A stretch of DNA of 64,000 nucleotides from an uncultured Pelosinus sp. (GCA_900542835.1 UQPB01000011.1:22253-86252); one strand, 5' to 3'. Numbered from the stretch's first letter, positions 47,734 to 57,147 are shown. Numbers and translations are program-made. Notes: generated by a model not told the origin, from the sequence alone.

Positions 47734-50103
47734 ATGTCTAAAGCTACTGACGCAGTCTTGACACGGGAAGCGCTGCTGGCTGCGGACTCAAGGCGTCCGG
47801 TATTCGCCGGGGCGGCGGCCGCGGTTCGAAGCGGGCTGACGTTATGTTGCCGCAGGGAACTGGTGCTGCTGAATCTGCTGGCATTTTTGCTGGGCAGGAT
47901 TGTCGTTCTGGGCGAATTAATGCCGTTTGGGCTGGCATTGTTTCTGGCTGTCGCCGTTAAACAACGTACCTTGGCTGCCACTGTGGGCCTTTCGACTCTG
48001 GCCGGATCGCTGTCGCTTGGCTTTGGTGCTGAGACGGCCTGCTACCTGGGGGCAATGCTGGTCTATCTGCGTCTGACCGCCGTGGACAAGCCGCAGCAGC
48101 CGCGCTGGGCAGTGCCGGCACTGCTTGCTGCCGCCGGAGCACTTGGCGGCATTACCTTGCTGCTGTGGCAGATGATCAGCTTATACCAACTGCTGCTGCT
48201 CTTGTTTACGATTGCGGTCGTAGCGCCTTTAAAAGCGGTCTTTGCCGCTGCCCTGCCGCTGCTGCTTCCGTCACAGCAGCAGGAAAGCGACGAGCAGGCT
48301 GTATGTCTGGCTGTTCTGCTGGCAGCCGCTATCGCCGGCATTGGTCAGGCGCAGCTATTCGGCTACGGCTTGCGTAATATGCTCAGCGGCTTTCTGATTA
48401 TGACGCTTACACTGCGGGGCGGTCCCGGCATTGGCATTTCCGCCGGCACTGCCATCGGACTCGTCAGCGGGCTCAATAGCGGCAATGCCGCGGCCGGAGT
48501 GGCCTATTACGCACTGGCGTCCCTGCTTGGCGGTATTTTTGCCGCCTGGGGCAAAGCAGCAATCGCGCTGGGGTACATAACCGGCTGCATGCTTTCCGTC
48601 GCTTATTTAACCGCCAATGACCAGATTACAACCGTATTGGGGGAAACCGTGGCCGCGTCAGCCGTGTTCCTGGCGGTTCCTGTCACCTGGTCGTTCGGCT
48701 GGCGGAAGAAGCCGGTGCCGTCTGAGGCAGTGCCGGCGCAGGAGCTGGCAGTATCGGCCGCGCTGCTTAAACTCAGCCGGGTATCAGAGCTCTTCGGTGA
48801 TTTGGCTGATGCCTTTGGCGGTGAGACTACAGCGTCCGAACCTGCCGATATCCGCCAGATTGTCGACAGGCTGGGGGAACAGGTCTGCAAAGACTGCGGC
48901 CAGCGCCAGGCGTGCTGGGAAACGCGTTTTTACAATACCTATCAGGGGTTTATTGAGCTGTTGTCGGCGGCACCGGACGCGAAGCGCGGCGGCCTGCCGC
49001 CGGCACTGCGGGAATGCCGGAACCGTCAGGCCTTGTTGACTGCGGCGGGTGAAATTATTGATCGCAATCAGGCGGGCCTGTGCTGGCGGCAGCGGGTGGC
49101 GGAGCAGAGAGCGATGCTGGTGGAGCAAATGCGGTCGGCAGCCGGCATTATTGATGCGCTGGCGTCCGATATCCGGCAGTCATCATTTCGGCAACATCAG
49201 GCGGAGCTGTGTCTGGCTGCCGCGGCTGCTGCGGCCGGCTCTGAGCTGGAGTCTGTTGAATTTGCCGGACAGGGAGCCGGACTGCGGGTCAGCGGCCGCA
49301 AGCAGCCGTGCAGCGGCGATCAGGCTTGCCAAAATACGCTGCTGCCGCTGGTTTGCGGCGAGCTGGGGCGGCGTCTGACCGTCAGCGGAAAATGTGGCAG
49401 CCGGGCGCTGCAGCGTAAGTGCAGACTGGTATTTTGCGCTTCACCCCGCTATACAATCGATGTCGGCGCGGCTTCCCTATCAAAGGATCCGCAGGTATGC
49501 GGCGATACCTGCGCGGTGACGGAGGCTGGACAGGGGCGGATTGCGGCCATGATCAGCGACGGGATGGGCAGTGGCAGCGCCGCAGCCCGCGAAAGCCAGG
49601 CGGCGATACGCATTCTGGAAAAGCTGCTGGCTGCTGATTTCTCGATCACGGCGGCCGCTAAATCGGTTAATGCCATGCTGCTGCTGCGGACGCCGGGAGA
49701 ATGCTACGCAACGGTTGACGTCATGGTTTTTGATCTGCTTAACGGCGAGGCGGAGTTTTTAAAAACCGGCTCCGCTGTCAGCTATATCAAGCGGGTAAGG
49801 GAAGTCTCTGTTGTCCAGAGCTCGTCGCTGCCGGTCGGGATTGTCGAGCAGGTAGAGGTTGAGCCGCAACGCCGCCGCCTTGCCGCCGGTGACACCGTCG
49901 TTATGGTCAGCGACGGTATTGCCGAGGCCGACCGGCAGCGGCCGCGGCGCGACTGGGTGGCAAATTTTCTGCGCATGGCGCCTGATGACGACCCCCAGCA
50001 ATTAGCCGGTCTCATTATTGCACAGGCGCAGAAACTGGCGGGAGCCGCAGTTCGCGATGATATGACCGTGCTGGTGCTTAAGGTGCGGGAGTTGCCTGTT
50101 TGA
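47734..50103 (+). CDS. spoIIE: Stage II sporulation protein E (PP2C phosphatase)
   Basis: Septal membrane phosphatase that dephosphorylates SpoIIAA and so activates sigma-F. The 789-residue protein has about ten membrane helices in residues 35-330, a central oligomerisation region (340-560) and a C-terminal PP2C domain (about 580-789) with the metal-binding motifs MISDGMGSGSAAARESQAA and VMVSDGIAEADR. Ribosome-binding site AAAGGAGAG. TGTAGAA (47695-47701) upstream is one mismatch from a Spo0A box, which would fit known Spo0A control of spoIIE. The position before tilS is conserved. Confidence 0.96.
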   Translation: MSKATDAVLTREALLAADSRRPVFAGAAAAVRSGLTLCCRRELVLLNLLAFLLGRIVVLGELMPFGLALFLAVAVKQRTLAATVGLSTLAGSLSLGFGAETACYLGAMLVYLRLTAVDKPQQPRWAVPALLAAAGALGGITLLLWQMISLYQLLLLLFTIAVVAPLKAVFAAALPLLLPSQQQESDEQAVCLAVLLAAAIAGIGQAQLFGYGLRNMLSGFLIMTLTLRGGPGIGISAGTAIGLVSGLNSGNAAAGVAYYALASLLGGIFAAWGKAAIALGYITGCMLSVAYLTANDQITTVLGETVAASAVFLAVPVTWSFGWRKKPVPSEAVPAQELAVSAALLKLSRVSELFGDLADAFGGETTASEPADIRQIVDRLGEQVCKDCGQRQACWETRFYNTYQGFIELLSAAPDAKRGGLPPALRECRNRQALLTAAGEIIDRNQAGLCWRQRVAEQRAMLVEQMRSAAGIIDALASDIRQSSFRQHQAELCLAAAAAAAGSELESVEFAGQGAGLRVSGRKQPCSGDQACQNTLLPLVCGELGRRLTVSGKCGSRALQRKCRLVFCASPRYTIDVGAASLSKDPQVCGDTCAVTEAGQGRIAAMISDGMGSGSAAARESQAAIRILEKLLAADFSITAAAKSVNAMLLLRTPGECYATVDVMVFDLLNGEAEFLKTGSAVSYIKRVREVSVVQSSSLPVGIVEQVEVEPQRRRLAAGDTVVMVSDGIAEADRQRPRRDWVANFLRMAPDDDPQQLAGLIIAQAQKLAGAAVRDDMTVLVLKVRELPV

Positions 50104-50107
50104 CTAT

Positions 50108-50207
50108 GAGCGGTTTTTTGCCGGTCAGGCAGCAAGACTGCGGGAATAGCGCAGGCAGGCGGAAAAAGGTCTGTCAGGCTGCGCTGTGCGAATTGATCAG
50201 TGGTTGA
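50108..50207 (+). mobile_element. Decayed MITE-like element, copy 4
   Basis: The stretch retains GCCGGTCAGGCAG, CAGGCGGAAAAAGGTCTGTC, GCTGCGCTGTGCG and a mutated right end AATTGATCAGTGGTTGA; the central third is deleted and the left end is unrecognisable. It begins five bases after the spoIIE stop. Confidence 0.55.
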
Positions 50208-50834
50208 CCGCGCCTGTTGGCCGGCCGCTTTGGCAGCCGTCAACGCGCGGTTTTTTACGATTATGCAGCCGTTTCCCTATAGGCCGAATATACCCCGGTC
50301 AAGGGGCAGGCGGCGTTCTGTAGGGGCAGCAGGAGAAGCCGCAGCAGAAGCCGAATTACTATAAACGGGTATTATGCAGGGGATAAGTTTTCCGGCGGGA
50401 AAGTATAGCAGCGATCAAGAAAGCGCCGGCGAAGCCTGTAGGCGTCTGCGATACTTCTCCGCCGCGCCGCCGGGAAATCCTTGCGAATATATCCCGTCCT
50501 TTAGGGGAAAAAGGGTACTAGTACTTTGACACAATTAGAGGTTAGGGTTGGGGCCTGCCAGACGATAACAGACCCGGAAGTACCGGCGGCGCGGACCGGA
50601 AGCAGTCTGCCGTAGCTGAAGCCGTTGTTGTTCTGGCAGATGCTAACGCTAAGATATAATTGTGCCAACGTACTATTTACCGGATCAGCAGTTGGGTTTA
50701 TGGCGGTTAAAGCGGCAAGGGTTGAGAAATGCGGGCGAAATCCGGCCGGAAGCGTTTTGTCGAAAGCGCTGACGCCGTATGCTGGCGGGTTTGCCGAATC
50801 AGCCGCTGCAGCTACTAAAAGGCAGGATTATGGC
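50208..50834. other. Long gap before tilS without an assignable gene
   Basis: In 627 bp no credible gene is seen. An open frame reaches upstream from tilS to 50625, but it has no family similarity and is treated as leader. A TATAAT at 50655-50660 and a TTGACA at 50526-50531 occur but lack partners at 16-18 bp. Purine-rich and GCCGGCGGGA-type inverted words around 50392-50475 (TTTTCCGGCGGGAAA and CGCCGCCGGGAAA) hint at folded RNA. No tRNA arms were found, although B. subtilis has tRNA genes in this place. Confidence 0.5.
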
Positions 50835-52235
50835 ATGATCGCAAAAGTAAAAGATTTTATTATCAAACACCGGCTGATCCTGGCAGGCGACCGCGTTTTG
50901 GCCGCCTGCTCCGGCGGACCGGATTCGCTGGCCTTGCTCGACATGCTTGTCCGGCTGCGGGATGAAATCGGTTTTCAACTGGCGGCGGCGCATGTTGATC
51001 ATATGTTCAGGGGCGAGGCGTCAGCGGCTGACGCCCGGTTCGTCAAGGAGTTCTGCCTCCGGCACGGGCTTGCCTGCTTCAGTACGGCGATCAATGTCCC
51101 GGATTATCTGCGGGACTATGGCGGTTCATCGCAAAATGTCAGCCGGCAGCTTCGATATGCCTATTTAGCGGAGACTGCGCAAGCCTGGGGCAACGCCAAA
51201 ATTGCCACTGGTCACCACCGCGACGACCAGGCAGAGACGATTTTGCTGCACTTGCTGCGGGGATCCGGTGGTGCGGGACTCGGCGGCATGCGGCCGCAGA
51301 GCGGCAAGCTGATCCGGCCGCTGCTGGCATTGAACCGCAGTGAGATTGATGCGTACTGCCGCCAGTGGCAGCTGCAGCCGCGCCAGGATGCCTCGAATTT
51401 GACGCCTGCCTATCTGCGTAATAAGTTCCGGCTGCAGCTCATACCGCAATTGGAGGCTGCCATAGGCGGCAATGTGCGTGAACCGTTGTGCCGTACCGGG
51501 CAGCTGATTGCCGACGAGCAGGATTGCCTGCGGCAGGCAGTGAAGGCACTGTGGCCGCAGCTGATCCGGGAGACGGAGGAAGCGACGCTTGTTTGCATCT
51601 CATCCTTGTCAAAACTACATATTGCGCTAAAAAGATTGCTATTTCGACAAGTAATCGAAAAAAAACGCGGCAGCCTGACAGGAATAAGCTTTCGGCATGT
51701 GGAAACGTTGATAGAAATGGCAGATACCTGGCGGGTGGGAAGCCGGTCCGATCTTCCCGGCGGCTGGCAGGCCGAGCGGGGCTATGATACAATCCGGATC
51801 AGCCGCCGCGGCCGGGCGGTTCAAGTGGCGGGAATCGCTGCGCCCGGTGTCCGTCTGCTCCTTCCCGGCGAGACCGAGATCGCACCACTGGGCATCCGGG
51901 TCAGGGCGTCGCTGCAGTCCCAGCCTCCAGCCAGCGCTGCCGCTGCCGCTTTTTTTGATGCGGGCGAGCTGAAGCCGCCGCTGTTTGTCAGGAGCCGTCA
52001 GCCGGGCGACCGTTTCTTGCCAGCCGGCATGCCGGGAGCAAAAAAAGTGAAGAAATTTCTTATCGACCAAAAGATACCGCGCAGCCTTCGCGAACAGGTG
52101 CCGCTGTTTTGCGACAGCCGCGGCGTCATCTTTTGGCTGGGCGGCCTGCGGACCGCGCGCCAGGGAAGGATTACGGACGCGACAACCACGTATCTGGTCC
52201 TCGAAATTATCCAAATACAGGAGGCACTATTGTGA
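50835..52235 (+). CDS. tilS: tRNA(Ile) lysidine synthetase
   Basis: Converts C34 of tRNA-Ile(CAU) to lysidine with ATP. The 466-residue enzyme has the N-type ATP pyrophosphatase loop SGGPDS (26-31), 'AHVDHMFRGEASAADARFV', 'GHHRDDQAETILLHLLRGSG' and the C-terminal TilS domain (about 390-460, FLPAGMPGAKKVKKFL). The start ATG 50835 gives the usual short N-terminus (MIAKVKDFI) and follows GGCAGGA. The stop codon overlaps the start of hpt. Confidence 0.94.
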   Translation: MIAKVKDFIIKHRLILAGDRVLAACSGGPDSLALLDMLVRLRDEIGFQLAAAHVDHMFRGEASAADARFVKEFCLRHGLACFSTAINVPDYLRDYGGSSQNVSRQLRYAYLAETAQAWGNAKIATGHHRDDQAETILLHLLRGSGGAGLGGMRPQSGKLIRPLLALNRSEIDAYCRQWQLQPRQDASNLTPAYLRNKFRLQLIPQLEAAIGGNVREPLCRTGQLIADEQDCLRQAVKALWPQLIRETEEATLVCISSLSKLHIALKRLLFRQVIEKKRGSLTGISFRHVETLIEMADTWRVGSRSDLPGGWQAERGYDTIRISRRGRAVQVAGIAAPGVRLLLPGETEIAPLGIRVRASLQSQPPASAAAAAFFDAGELKPPLFVRSRQPGDRFLPAGMPGAKKVKKFLIDQKIPRSLREQVPLFCDSRGVIFWLGGLRTARQGRITDATTTYLVLEIIQIQEALL

Positions 52236-52777
52236 GTATGATGAACGACATTAAGGAAATATTGATTGACAAGGACCAGTTGGCTGAGCGGGTTCGGGAG
52301 CTGGGCGAAGAGATTTCCGCCGATTACGCCGGCAAAGAAATATTGATGATCGGTGTCCTGCGCGGTGCCGTTGTCTTTATGGCTGATCTGGCGCGGGCGA
52401 TTTCGCTGCCGGTGGCTCTCGATTTTATGGCCGTCTCCAGTTACGGGGCGTCGACCTCCTCCAGCGGCATTGTCCGTATTTTAAAGGATCTTGACGAGGA
52501 CTTAGCCGGCAAACATGTCCTGATTGTTGAAGATATTATCGATTCAGGGCTGACGTTGAACTATCTGGTGGATAATTTGAAATCGCGCCAGCCAGCCAGT
52601 GTCCGGCTGTGTACACTGCTGAACAAGCCCAGCCGCCGTAAGGCGCCGGTCCATGTTGACTATAACGGTTTTACTATTCCTGATTATTTTGTGGTCGGCT
52701 ACGGACTCGATTTCGCGGAGAAATATCGCAACCTTCCTTTTATTGGGATTCTTAAGCCGGAGGCTTACGGCGGCTGA
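52232..52777 (+). CDS. hpt: Hypoxanthine phosphoribosyltransferase
   Basis: Purine salvage enzyme of 181 residues. PRPP-binding motif VLIVEDIIDSGLTLNYL (about 94-110), MIGVLRGAVVFMADL near residue 40 and the dimer/flexible-loop 'FMAVSSYGASTSSSG' are all typical. GTG 52232 is seven bases after GGAGG and overlaps the tilS stop (GTGA); ATG 52238 is the alternative. The tilS-hpt-ftsH order is conserved in Firmicutes. Confidence 0.95.
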   Translation: MSMMNDIKEILIDKDQLAERVRELGEEISADYAGKEILMIGVLRGAVVFMADLARAISLPVALDFMAVSSYGASTSSSGIVRILKDLDEDLAGKHVLIVEDIIDSGLTLNYLVDNLKSRQPASVRLCTLLNKPSRRKAPVHVDYNGFTIPDYFVVGYGLDFAEKYRNLPFIGILKPEAYGG

Positions 52778-52826
52778 CCGCCGCATACAATTTAGCGTCT
52801 GACGAATACTAAATATGGTTGCCGCT

Positions 52827-52855
52827 TGTAAATTGAAAAAAAATTGTGCTATAAT
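52827..52855 (+). promoter_or_regulatory. Sigma-A-type promoter of ftsH
   Basis: TTGTAA (52827-52832), 17-bp spacer, TATAAT (52850-52855). The -10 box is perfect, the -35 box keeps four of six bases. Confidence 0.65.
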
Positions 52856-52903
52856 ACTATTCTGTGAACATCTGTCTGTCGTCCAGCGAGAGGAGGCTAT
52901 TGC

Positions 52904-54817
52904 TTGAATAAATTTTTCCGGAATGTCAGTTTTTATTTGCTGATTATTATTATTGCGATTTCGATTATTGATTATTATTCCTCGCGAACGACCACCAAGC
53001 AGGAAATTACATATACGCAGTTTATTCGCCTGGTGGAAGAAAAAAAGGTTGAAAATGTTACGATTGTTGAAAATACGATTCGCGGCAAACAGAAAGAGGG
53101 CCCCGAGTTCACGACGGTTACGCCTGACGACCCTACGCTGATTGAAACGCTGCGGGCCAAAGAGGTTGAGATTAAGGCCGAACAGCCGCCGCAGCCACCT
53201 TGGTGGACAACAGTGTTTTCTTCGCTGCTGCCCATGCTGCTGCTAATCGGTGTCTGGTTTTTCATTATGCAGCAAACCCAGGGCGGCGGAAACCGGGTAA
53301 TGTCCTTCGGCAAGTCGCGGGCAAAACTGCACGGCGAGGATAAGATTAAGGTGACCTTCTCCGACGTAGCCGGAGCCGATGAGGCGAAGGAGGAACTGCA
53401 GGAGGTCGTCGAGTTTCTGAAGCATCCGAAGAAATTTAATGATCTTGGCGCGCGCATTCCTAAAGGCGTTTTGCTGTTTGGACCTCCCGGCACCGGCAAG
53501 ACCCTGCTGGCCCGGGCCGTGGCCGGCGAGGCCGGCGTGCCCTTCTTCAGCATCAGCGGCTCGGATTTTGTGGAGATGTTTGTTGGCGTTGGCGCTTCCC
53601 GTGTCCGCGATTTGTTTGAGCAGGCTAAGAAGAACGCGCCTTGCATTGTGTTTATTGACGAGATTGACGCCGTTGGCCGGCAGCGCGGCGCCGGTCTGGG
53701 CGGCGGTCACGACGAGCGTGAACAGACGCTGAATCAGCTGCTGGTGGAAATGGACGGGTTTGGTGTCAACGAGGGCATTATTATTATTGCCGCTACCAAC
53801 CGCCCCGATATTCTTGATCCGGCGCTGCTGCGTCCAGGCCGCTTTGACCGTCAGGTTGTCGTTGACCGGCCGGATGTAAAAGGCAGGGCAGATATCCTGA
53901 AAGTTCATGTCCGTGGCAAACCGCTGGCTACAGGTGCTAATCTGGAAGTTCTTGCCCGCCGCACCCCCGGCTTTACCGGGGCTGATCTCAGCAATCTGGT
54001 GAATGAGGCAGCGCTGCTGGCGGCGCGACGCAACAAAAAGAAAATCGAAATGAATGAACTGGAAGAGGCGGTTGAACGGGTCGTCGCCGGACCGGAGCGC
54101 AAGAGCAAGGTCATCAGCGACAAGGAGAAAAAGCTTACCGCCTATCATGAGGCCGGGCACGCGCTGGTGGGCATGCTGCTGACGCATACCGACCCGGTGC
54201 ATAAAGTATCGATTATCCCTCGCGGCCGGGCCGGCGGCTATACGCTGATGCTGCCAAAGGAAGACCGCTATTATGCAACCAGATCGGAACTGCAGGATCA
54301 AATTAAAACCCTGCTTGGCGGCCGTGTCGCCGAAGCGTTGATTCTAAACGAGATTTCCACCGGCGCCCAAAATGATCTGGAGCGGGCGACAGACCTGGCG
54401 CGGAAGATGATCACCGAGTACGGCATGAGTGAAGTGCTGGGGCCGATTACCTTTGGCCGCCGTCAGGAACAGGTCTTTTTAGGCAGGGATATTTCCCGCG
54501 ACCGCAATTACAGTGAAGAAGTGGCGGCGGCGATCGACAAGGAAGTCCGCCGTATGATTGAGGACGCCTATCAGAAGACGGAAGAAATGCTTAGAACCAA
54601 TATTGATAAGCTGCACTTGATTGCCGAGGCGCTGCTGCAGCAGGAAACCCTGGAAGCCGAGCAGCTGAATCAGTTGCTGCAGGGCGGTAAGATTACCGAG
54701 ACTGCGGCTGCGGGCGACAATGATTCGTCCGCTCCGGCCGTGCCGTTGAATGATTTGCCGGAGCCGACGCCGCCGGACGCGTCGGAAACAACGCCAAAGA
54801 TTGTCTATATTCGCTAA
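52904..54817 (+). CDS. ftsH: ATP-dependent zinc metalloprotease FtsH
   Basis: Membrane-anchored AAA+ protease, 637 residues. TM1 (7-23), extracytoplasmic domain (24-105), TM2 (about 106-125), AAA module with Walker A GPPGTGKT (193-200), Walker B IVFIDEIDAVGRQRG, SRH 'NRPDILDPALLRPGRFDRQ', and M41 protease with zinc motif HEAGH (415-419) and the third ligand Asp in NDLERATDLAR. The TTG start sits behind AGAGGAGG. It degrades misfolded membrane proteins and, in Bacillus, influences sporulation. The Pro/Thr-rich C-terminal tail is variable in the family. Confidence 0.97.
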   Translation: MNKFFRNVSFYLLIIIIAISIIDYYSSRTTTKQEITYTQFIRLVEEKKVENVTIVENTIRGKQKEGPEFTTVTPDDPTLIETLRAKEVEIKAEQPPQPPWWTTVFSSLLPMLLLIGVWFFIMQQTQGGGNRVMSFGKSRAKLHGEDKIKVTFSDVAGADEAKEELQEVVEFLKHPKKFNDLGARIPKGVLLFGPPGTGKTLLARAVAGEAGVPFFSISGSDFVEMFVGVGASRVRDLFEQAKKNAPCIVFIDEIDAVGRQRGAGLGGGHDEREQTLNQLLVEMDGFGVNEGIIIIAATNRPDILDPALLRPGRFDRQVVVDRPDVKGRADILKVHVRGKPLATGANLEVLARRTPGFTGADLSNLVNEAALLAARRNKKKIEMNELEEAVERVVAGPERKSKVISDKEKKLTAYHEAGHALVGMLLTHTDPVHKVSIIPRGRAGGYTLMLPKEDRYYATRSELQDQIKTLLGGRVAEALILNEISTGAQNDLERATDLARKMITEYGMSEVLGPITFGRRQEQVFLGRDISRDRNYSEEVAAAIDKEVRRMIEDAYQKTEEMLRTNIDKLHLIAEALLQQETLEAEQLNQLLQGGKITETAAAGDNDSSAPAVPLNDLPEPTPPDASETTPKIVYIR

Positions 54818-54824
54818 GTCAAAG

Positions 54825-54866
54825 GGGCTGTTGTCAACGCGTTGAGCCGCGTTTGACGGCAGCCCT
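54825..54866 (+). terminator. Hairpin terminator-like structure after ftsH
   Basis: Nested stems GGGCTG/CAGCCC, GTCAA/TTGAC and CGCG/CGCG, seven bases after the stop. No T-run follows (TGTATTTG), so termination efficiency is uncertain. Confidence 0.55.
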
Positions 54867-55041
54867 GTATTTGTCCGTTAGCAGGAGCGCCTGCCCATTT
54901 TGCACGAATTATTTTTGGTCTTCCTTGCCACAAAGTCAGCTTGCTGCCTGGCTTGGCTCCGTGGTCCCCGGCGGTTGTCACCGGAGCGGACGCGTTCACG
55001 AAGAGAGGACGAAGCGGAATGCGGTTTTATGTAAAAATTAC

Positions 55042-55071
55042 TTGCAATTTGATTTTACAACATGATAAGAT
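55042..55071 (+). promoter_or_regulatory. Promoter of the birA leader
   Basis: TTGCAA (55042-55047), 18-bp spacer, TAAGAT (55066-55071). It lies about 230 bp before the birA start. Confidence 0.55.
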
Positions 55072-55077
55072 GAGCGT

Positions 55078-55183
55078 GGCATTCCGGCAGTTTATCGGAA
55101 TGGTCGCATGCAGTCGGCTGGGCTGACGTTGTGCCACTTGCCGCGGTCTGCGGTGTGGCGTCATGCAAGCGGCGAACCGGCCT
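55078..55183 (+). ncRNA. Candidate structured leader or small RNA upstream of birA
   Basis: Between the promoter at 55042 and the intrinsic terminator at 55184 lies about 105 bp with strong folding potential: ATTCCG/CGGAAT (near 55081-55099), an outer GTGGCA/TGCCAC pair (55076-55081 with 55132-55137), and GCCAC-CCGC/GCGG-GTGGC (55133-55159). None of the riboswitch consensus cores that I know (T-box, SAM, cobalamin, TPP, FMN, glycine, GEMM) is present. It may be an attenuated leader of birA or an independent small RNA. The stretch 54867-55041 before it shows nothing recognisable. Confidence 0.4.
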
Positions 55184-55211
55184 GCCTCCTTTCGCGGAAG
55201 GGAGGCATTTT
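55184..55211 (+). terminator. Intrinsic terminator in the birA leader
   Basis: Stem GCCTCCTTTC/GAAGGGAGGC (one G-U pair) with loop GCG, then ATTTTT. It stands 90 bases before birA, so transcription from 55042 would have to read through it to express the gene. Confidence 0.8.
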
Positions 55212-55301
55212 TCGGTAGCGCCGGCGGTACGGCTTTGCCGGTCTGTGCCCCGGAGGGGGCGGATGCCGGACGGCTGGGCTGCCACCAGAGGAGGAATTGT
55301 C

Positions 55302-56279
55302 ATGAGGGCGGAAATTTTGAGGGTACTGAAACAAAACGCCGGCCAATACATTTCCGGCGAGGAAGTATCCAAATCCCTGAAGGTATCGCGGACGGCGATT
55401 TGGAAACACATGCAGGCGCTGCGGGAAGAGGGCTATGAAATTGATTCGCATCCGCGGCAGGGCTATTGTCTGCGGACAGTTCCCGACTTGCTGCTGCCTG
55501 ACGAGGTTTGCCCGCGGCTGGAAACCGAATTCGTCGGCCATTCTGTTTATTATTATACAAGTATCAGTTCTACCAATAATGAGGCGAAACGTCTGGCTAA
55601 CGAAGGCTGTGCCGACGGCTCCCTGATCCTGACGGAGGAACAGAAGGCCGGCCGGGGCAGGTTGGCGCGCGGCTGGTTTTCACCGTATGCCAAAGGCATT
55701 TGGTGCTCCGTTGTCCTGCGTCCGCCGTTTCCGCCGCAGGAGGCGCCCAAATGTACGCTGCTGGCGGCAGTGGCAATTGCCCGGGCAATTCGGGCTGCTG
55801 GCGTGGATTGTGGCATTAAATGGCCGAATGATATTCTCTGGCAAGGGAAAAAACTAGTAGGGATACTGACGGAAATGAGCGCGGAGATGGATGCCATCAA
55901 CTATGTTGTTATTGGCATGGGCATCAACGTCAATACGGCCAGCGAGGATTTTCCGCCGGAATTGCGTGAAATTGCCGCGTCGCTGGCCTCGATTCGCGGA
56001 CAGGCAGTGTCGCGGACGCAGCTTTTGGTCGATTTGCTGCGTGAACTGGAGTCCCTGTATGTGCAGGCTTGCCGGGAAGGCTTTGACGCCATTCTGAAAG
56101 AGTGGCGCGCTTTATCGGTGACACTGGGACAAACGGTCGATATTTTTGGCATTAATCGCAGTTTCAGCGGCCAGGCGATTGATATTGACTCGGAAGGGGC
56201 GCTGCTTGTACAGACTGGTGATGGCATTGAGCGTGTGATCGCCGGTGATGTCTCATTACGGGCGAAACCGCAGCGTTAG
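55302..56279 (+). CDS. birA: Bifunctional biotin operon repressor / biotin-protein ligase
   Basis: A 325-residue BirA with an N-terminal winged helix (residues 1-60, GEEVSKSLKVSRTAIWKHMQ), the ligase domain with GRGRLARGWFSPYAKGIWCS (biotinyl-AMP loop, about 115-135), KWPNDILWQGKKLVGIL and a C-terminal SH3-like cap. It biotinylates carboxylase subunits and may repress biotin genes. ATG 55302 follows AGAGGAGGA; a longer open frame reaching 55131 runs through the leader terminator and is rejected. Confidence 0.95.
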   Translation: MRAEILRVLKQNAGQYISGEEVSKSLKVSRTAIWKHMQALREEGYEIDSHPRQGYCLRTVPDLLLPDEVCPRLETEFVGHSVYYYTSISSTNNEAKRLANEGCADGSLILTEEQKAGRGRLARGWFSPYAKGIWCSVVLRPPFPPQEAPKCTLLAAVAIARAIRAAGVDCGIKWPNDILWQGKKLVGILTEMSAEMDAINYVVIGMGINVNTASEDFPPELREIAASLASIRGQAVSRTQLLVDLLRELESLYVQACREGFDAILKEWRALSVTLGQTVDIFGINRSFSGQAIDIDSEGALLVQTGDGIERVIAGDVSLRAKPQR

Positions 56280-56343
56280 TTGCTATAGATGTGCGCTGTT
56301 TCGTGCAGACATTGCGCAGCGCTGAAAAGAAAGGGTTGTGGAT

Positions 56344-57111
56344 ATGCTTCTGGTATTTGATATTGGCAACACAAATATTGTACTGGGCGTTTATGAAGGA
56401 ACCGAGCTGCGGAATCATTGGCGGGTATCCACCGACCGCCAAAAAACCAGCGATGAGTATGCGATGCTGATTAACGAGTTATTCCGTTTCTCCGGTATTG
56501 ACATTGACCAAATCAGAGCGGTGGCAATATCGTCGGTGGTACCGCCATTGACGGTGCCGCTGTCGCGGATGTCACAACGTTATTTTGGTCTGGAACCGCT
56601 GGTGGTCGGGCCGGGGACCAAAACCGGTATGAGCATTAAATACGAAAATCCGCGGGAAGTCGGCGCCGACCGCATTGTCAACGCCGTGTCCGCCTATGCC
56701 AAATATGGCGGACCGTTAATTATTGTTGATTTCGGTACCGCGACCACCTTCTGCGCGATTGCCGCCAATGGCGATTATTTGGGCGGTGCGATTGCTCCCG
56801 GCATCGGTATTTCCACAGAAGCCTTGTTCCAGCGGGCGGCTAAGCTGCCTCGCATCGAACTGGCCAAGCCGCGTACCGTTATCTGCCGCAATACGATTAC
56901 CAGCATGCAGTCCGGCATTATCTTCGGCTTTGTTGGACAGGTAGATGAAATTGTTCGCCGGATGGAAGCCGAGCTGGGGCAAAAACCGTTTGTTGTCGCC
57001 ACCGGCGGCTTAGCCAACCTGATGGCGCAAGAGTCGAAAACCATCCAGGCAGTGGAGCCCTTCCTGACCCTGGAAGGGTTGCGCATTCTGTATGAACGCA
57101 ATCAGGCGTGA
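56344..57111 (+). CDS. coaX: Type III pantothenate kinase
   Basis: First enzyme of coenzyme A synthesis, 255 residues of the ASKHA fold. Motifs: LLVFDIGNTNIVLG (phosphate 1), ENPREVGADRIVNAVSAY, DFGTATTFCAI (phosphate 2) and ATGGLANLM near the C-terminus. ATG 56344 is eight bases after AAAGGG; GTG 56338 is too close. The location upstream of dusB matches Clostridia. Confidence 0.95.
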   Translation: MLLVFDIGNTNIVLGVYEGTELRNHWRVSTDRQKTSDEYAMLINELFRFSGIDIDQIRAVAISSVVPPLTVPLSRMSQRYFGLEPLVVGPGTKTGMSIKYENPREVGADRIVNAVSAYAKYGGPLIIVDFGTATTFCAIAANGDYLGGAIAPGIGISTEALFQRAAKLPRIELAKPRTVICRNTITSMQSGIIFGFVGQVDEIVRRMEAELGQKPFVVATGGLANLMAQESKTIQAVEPFLTLEGLRILYERNQA

Positions 57112-57147
57112 CGGCTGCGGACGCATAACGCTATGTATCCATCAGGC

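Noticed and set aside
50625..50834. 70-codon N-terminal extension of TilS
   Set aside because: No similarity to the family, no ribosome-binding site at 50625, whereas ATG 50835 gives the normal TilS start.
50104..50834. tRNA genes between spoIIE and tilS as in B. subtilis
   Set aside because: No GTTCRANYC arm with matching acceptor ends was found on either strand.
55131..55301. 57-codon N-terminal extension of BirA
   Set aside because: It would be read through a strong intrinsic terminator hairpin and lacks similarity; ATG 55302 has a good ribosome-binding site.
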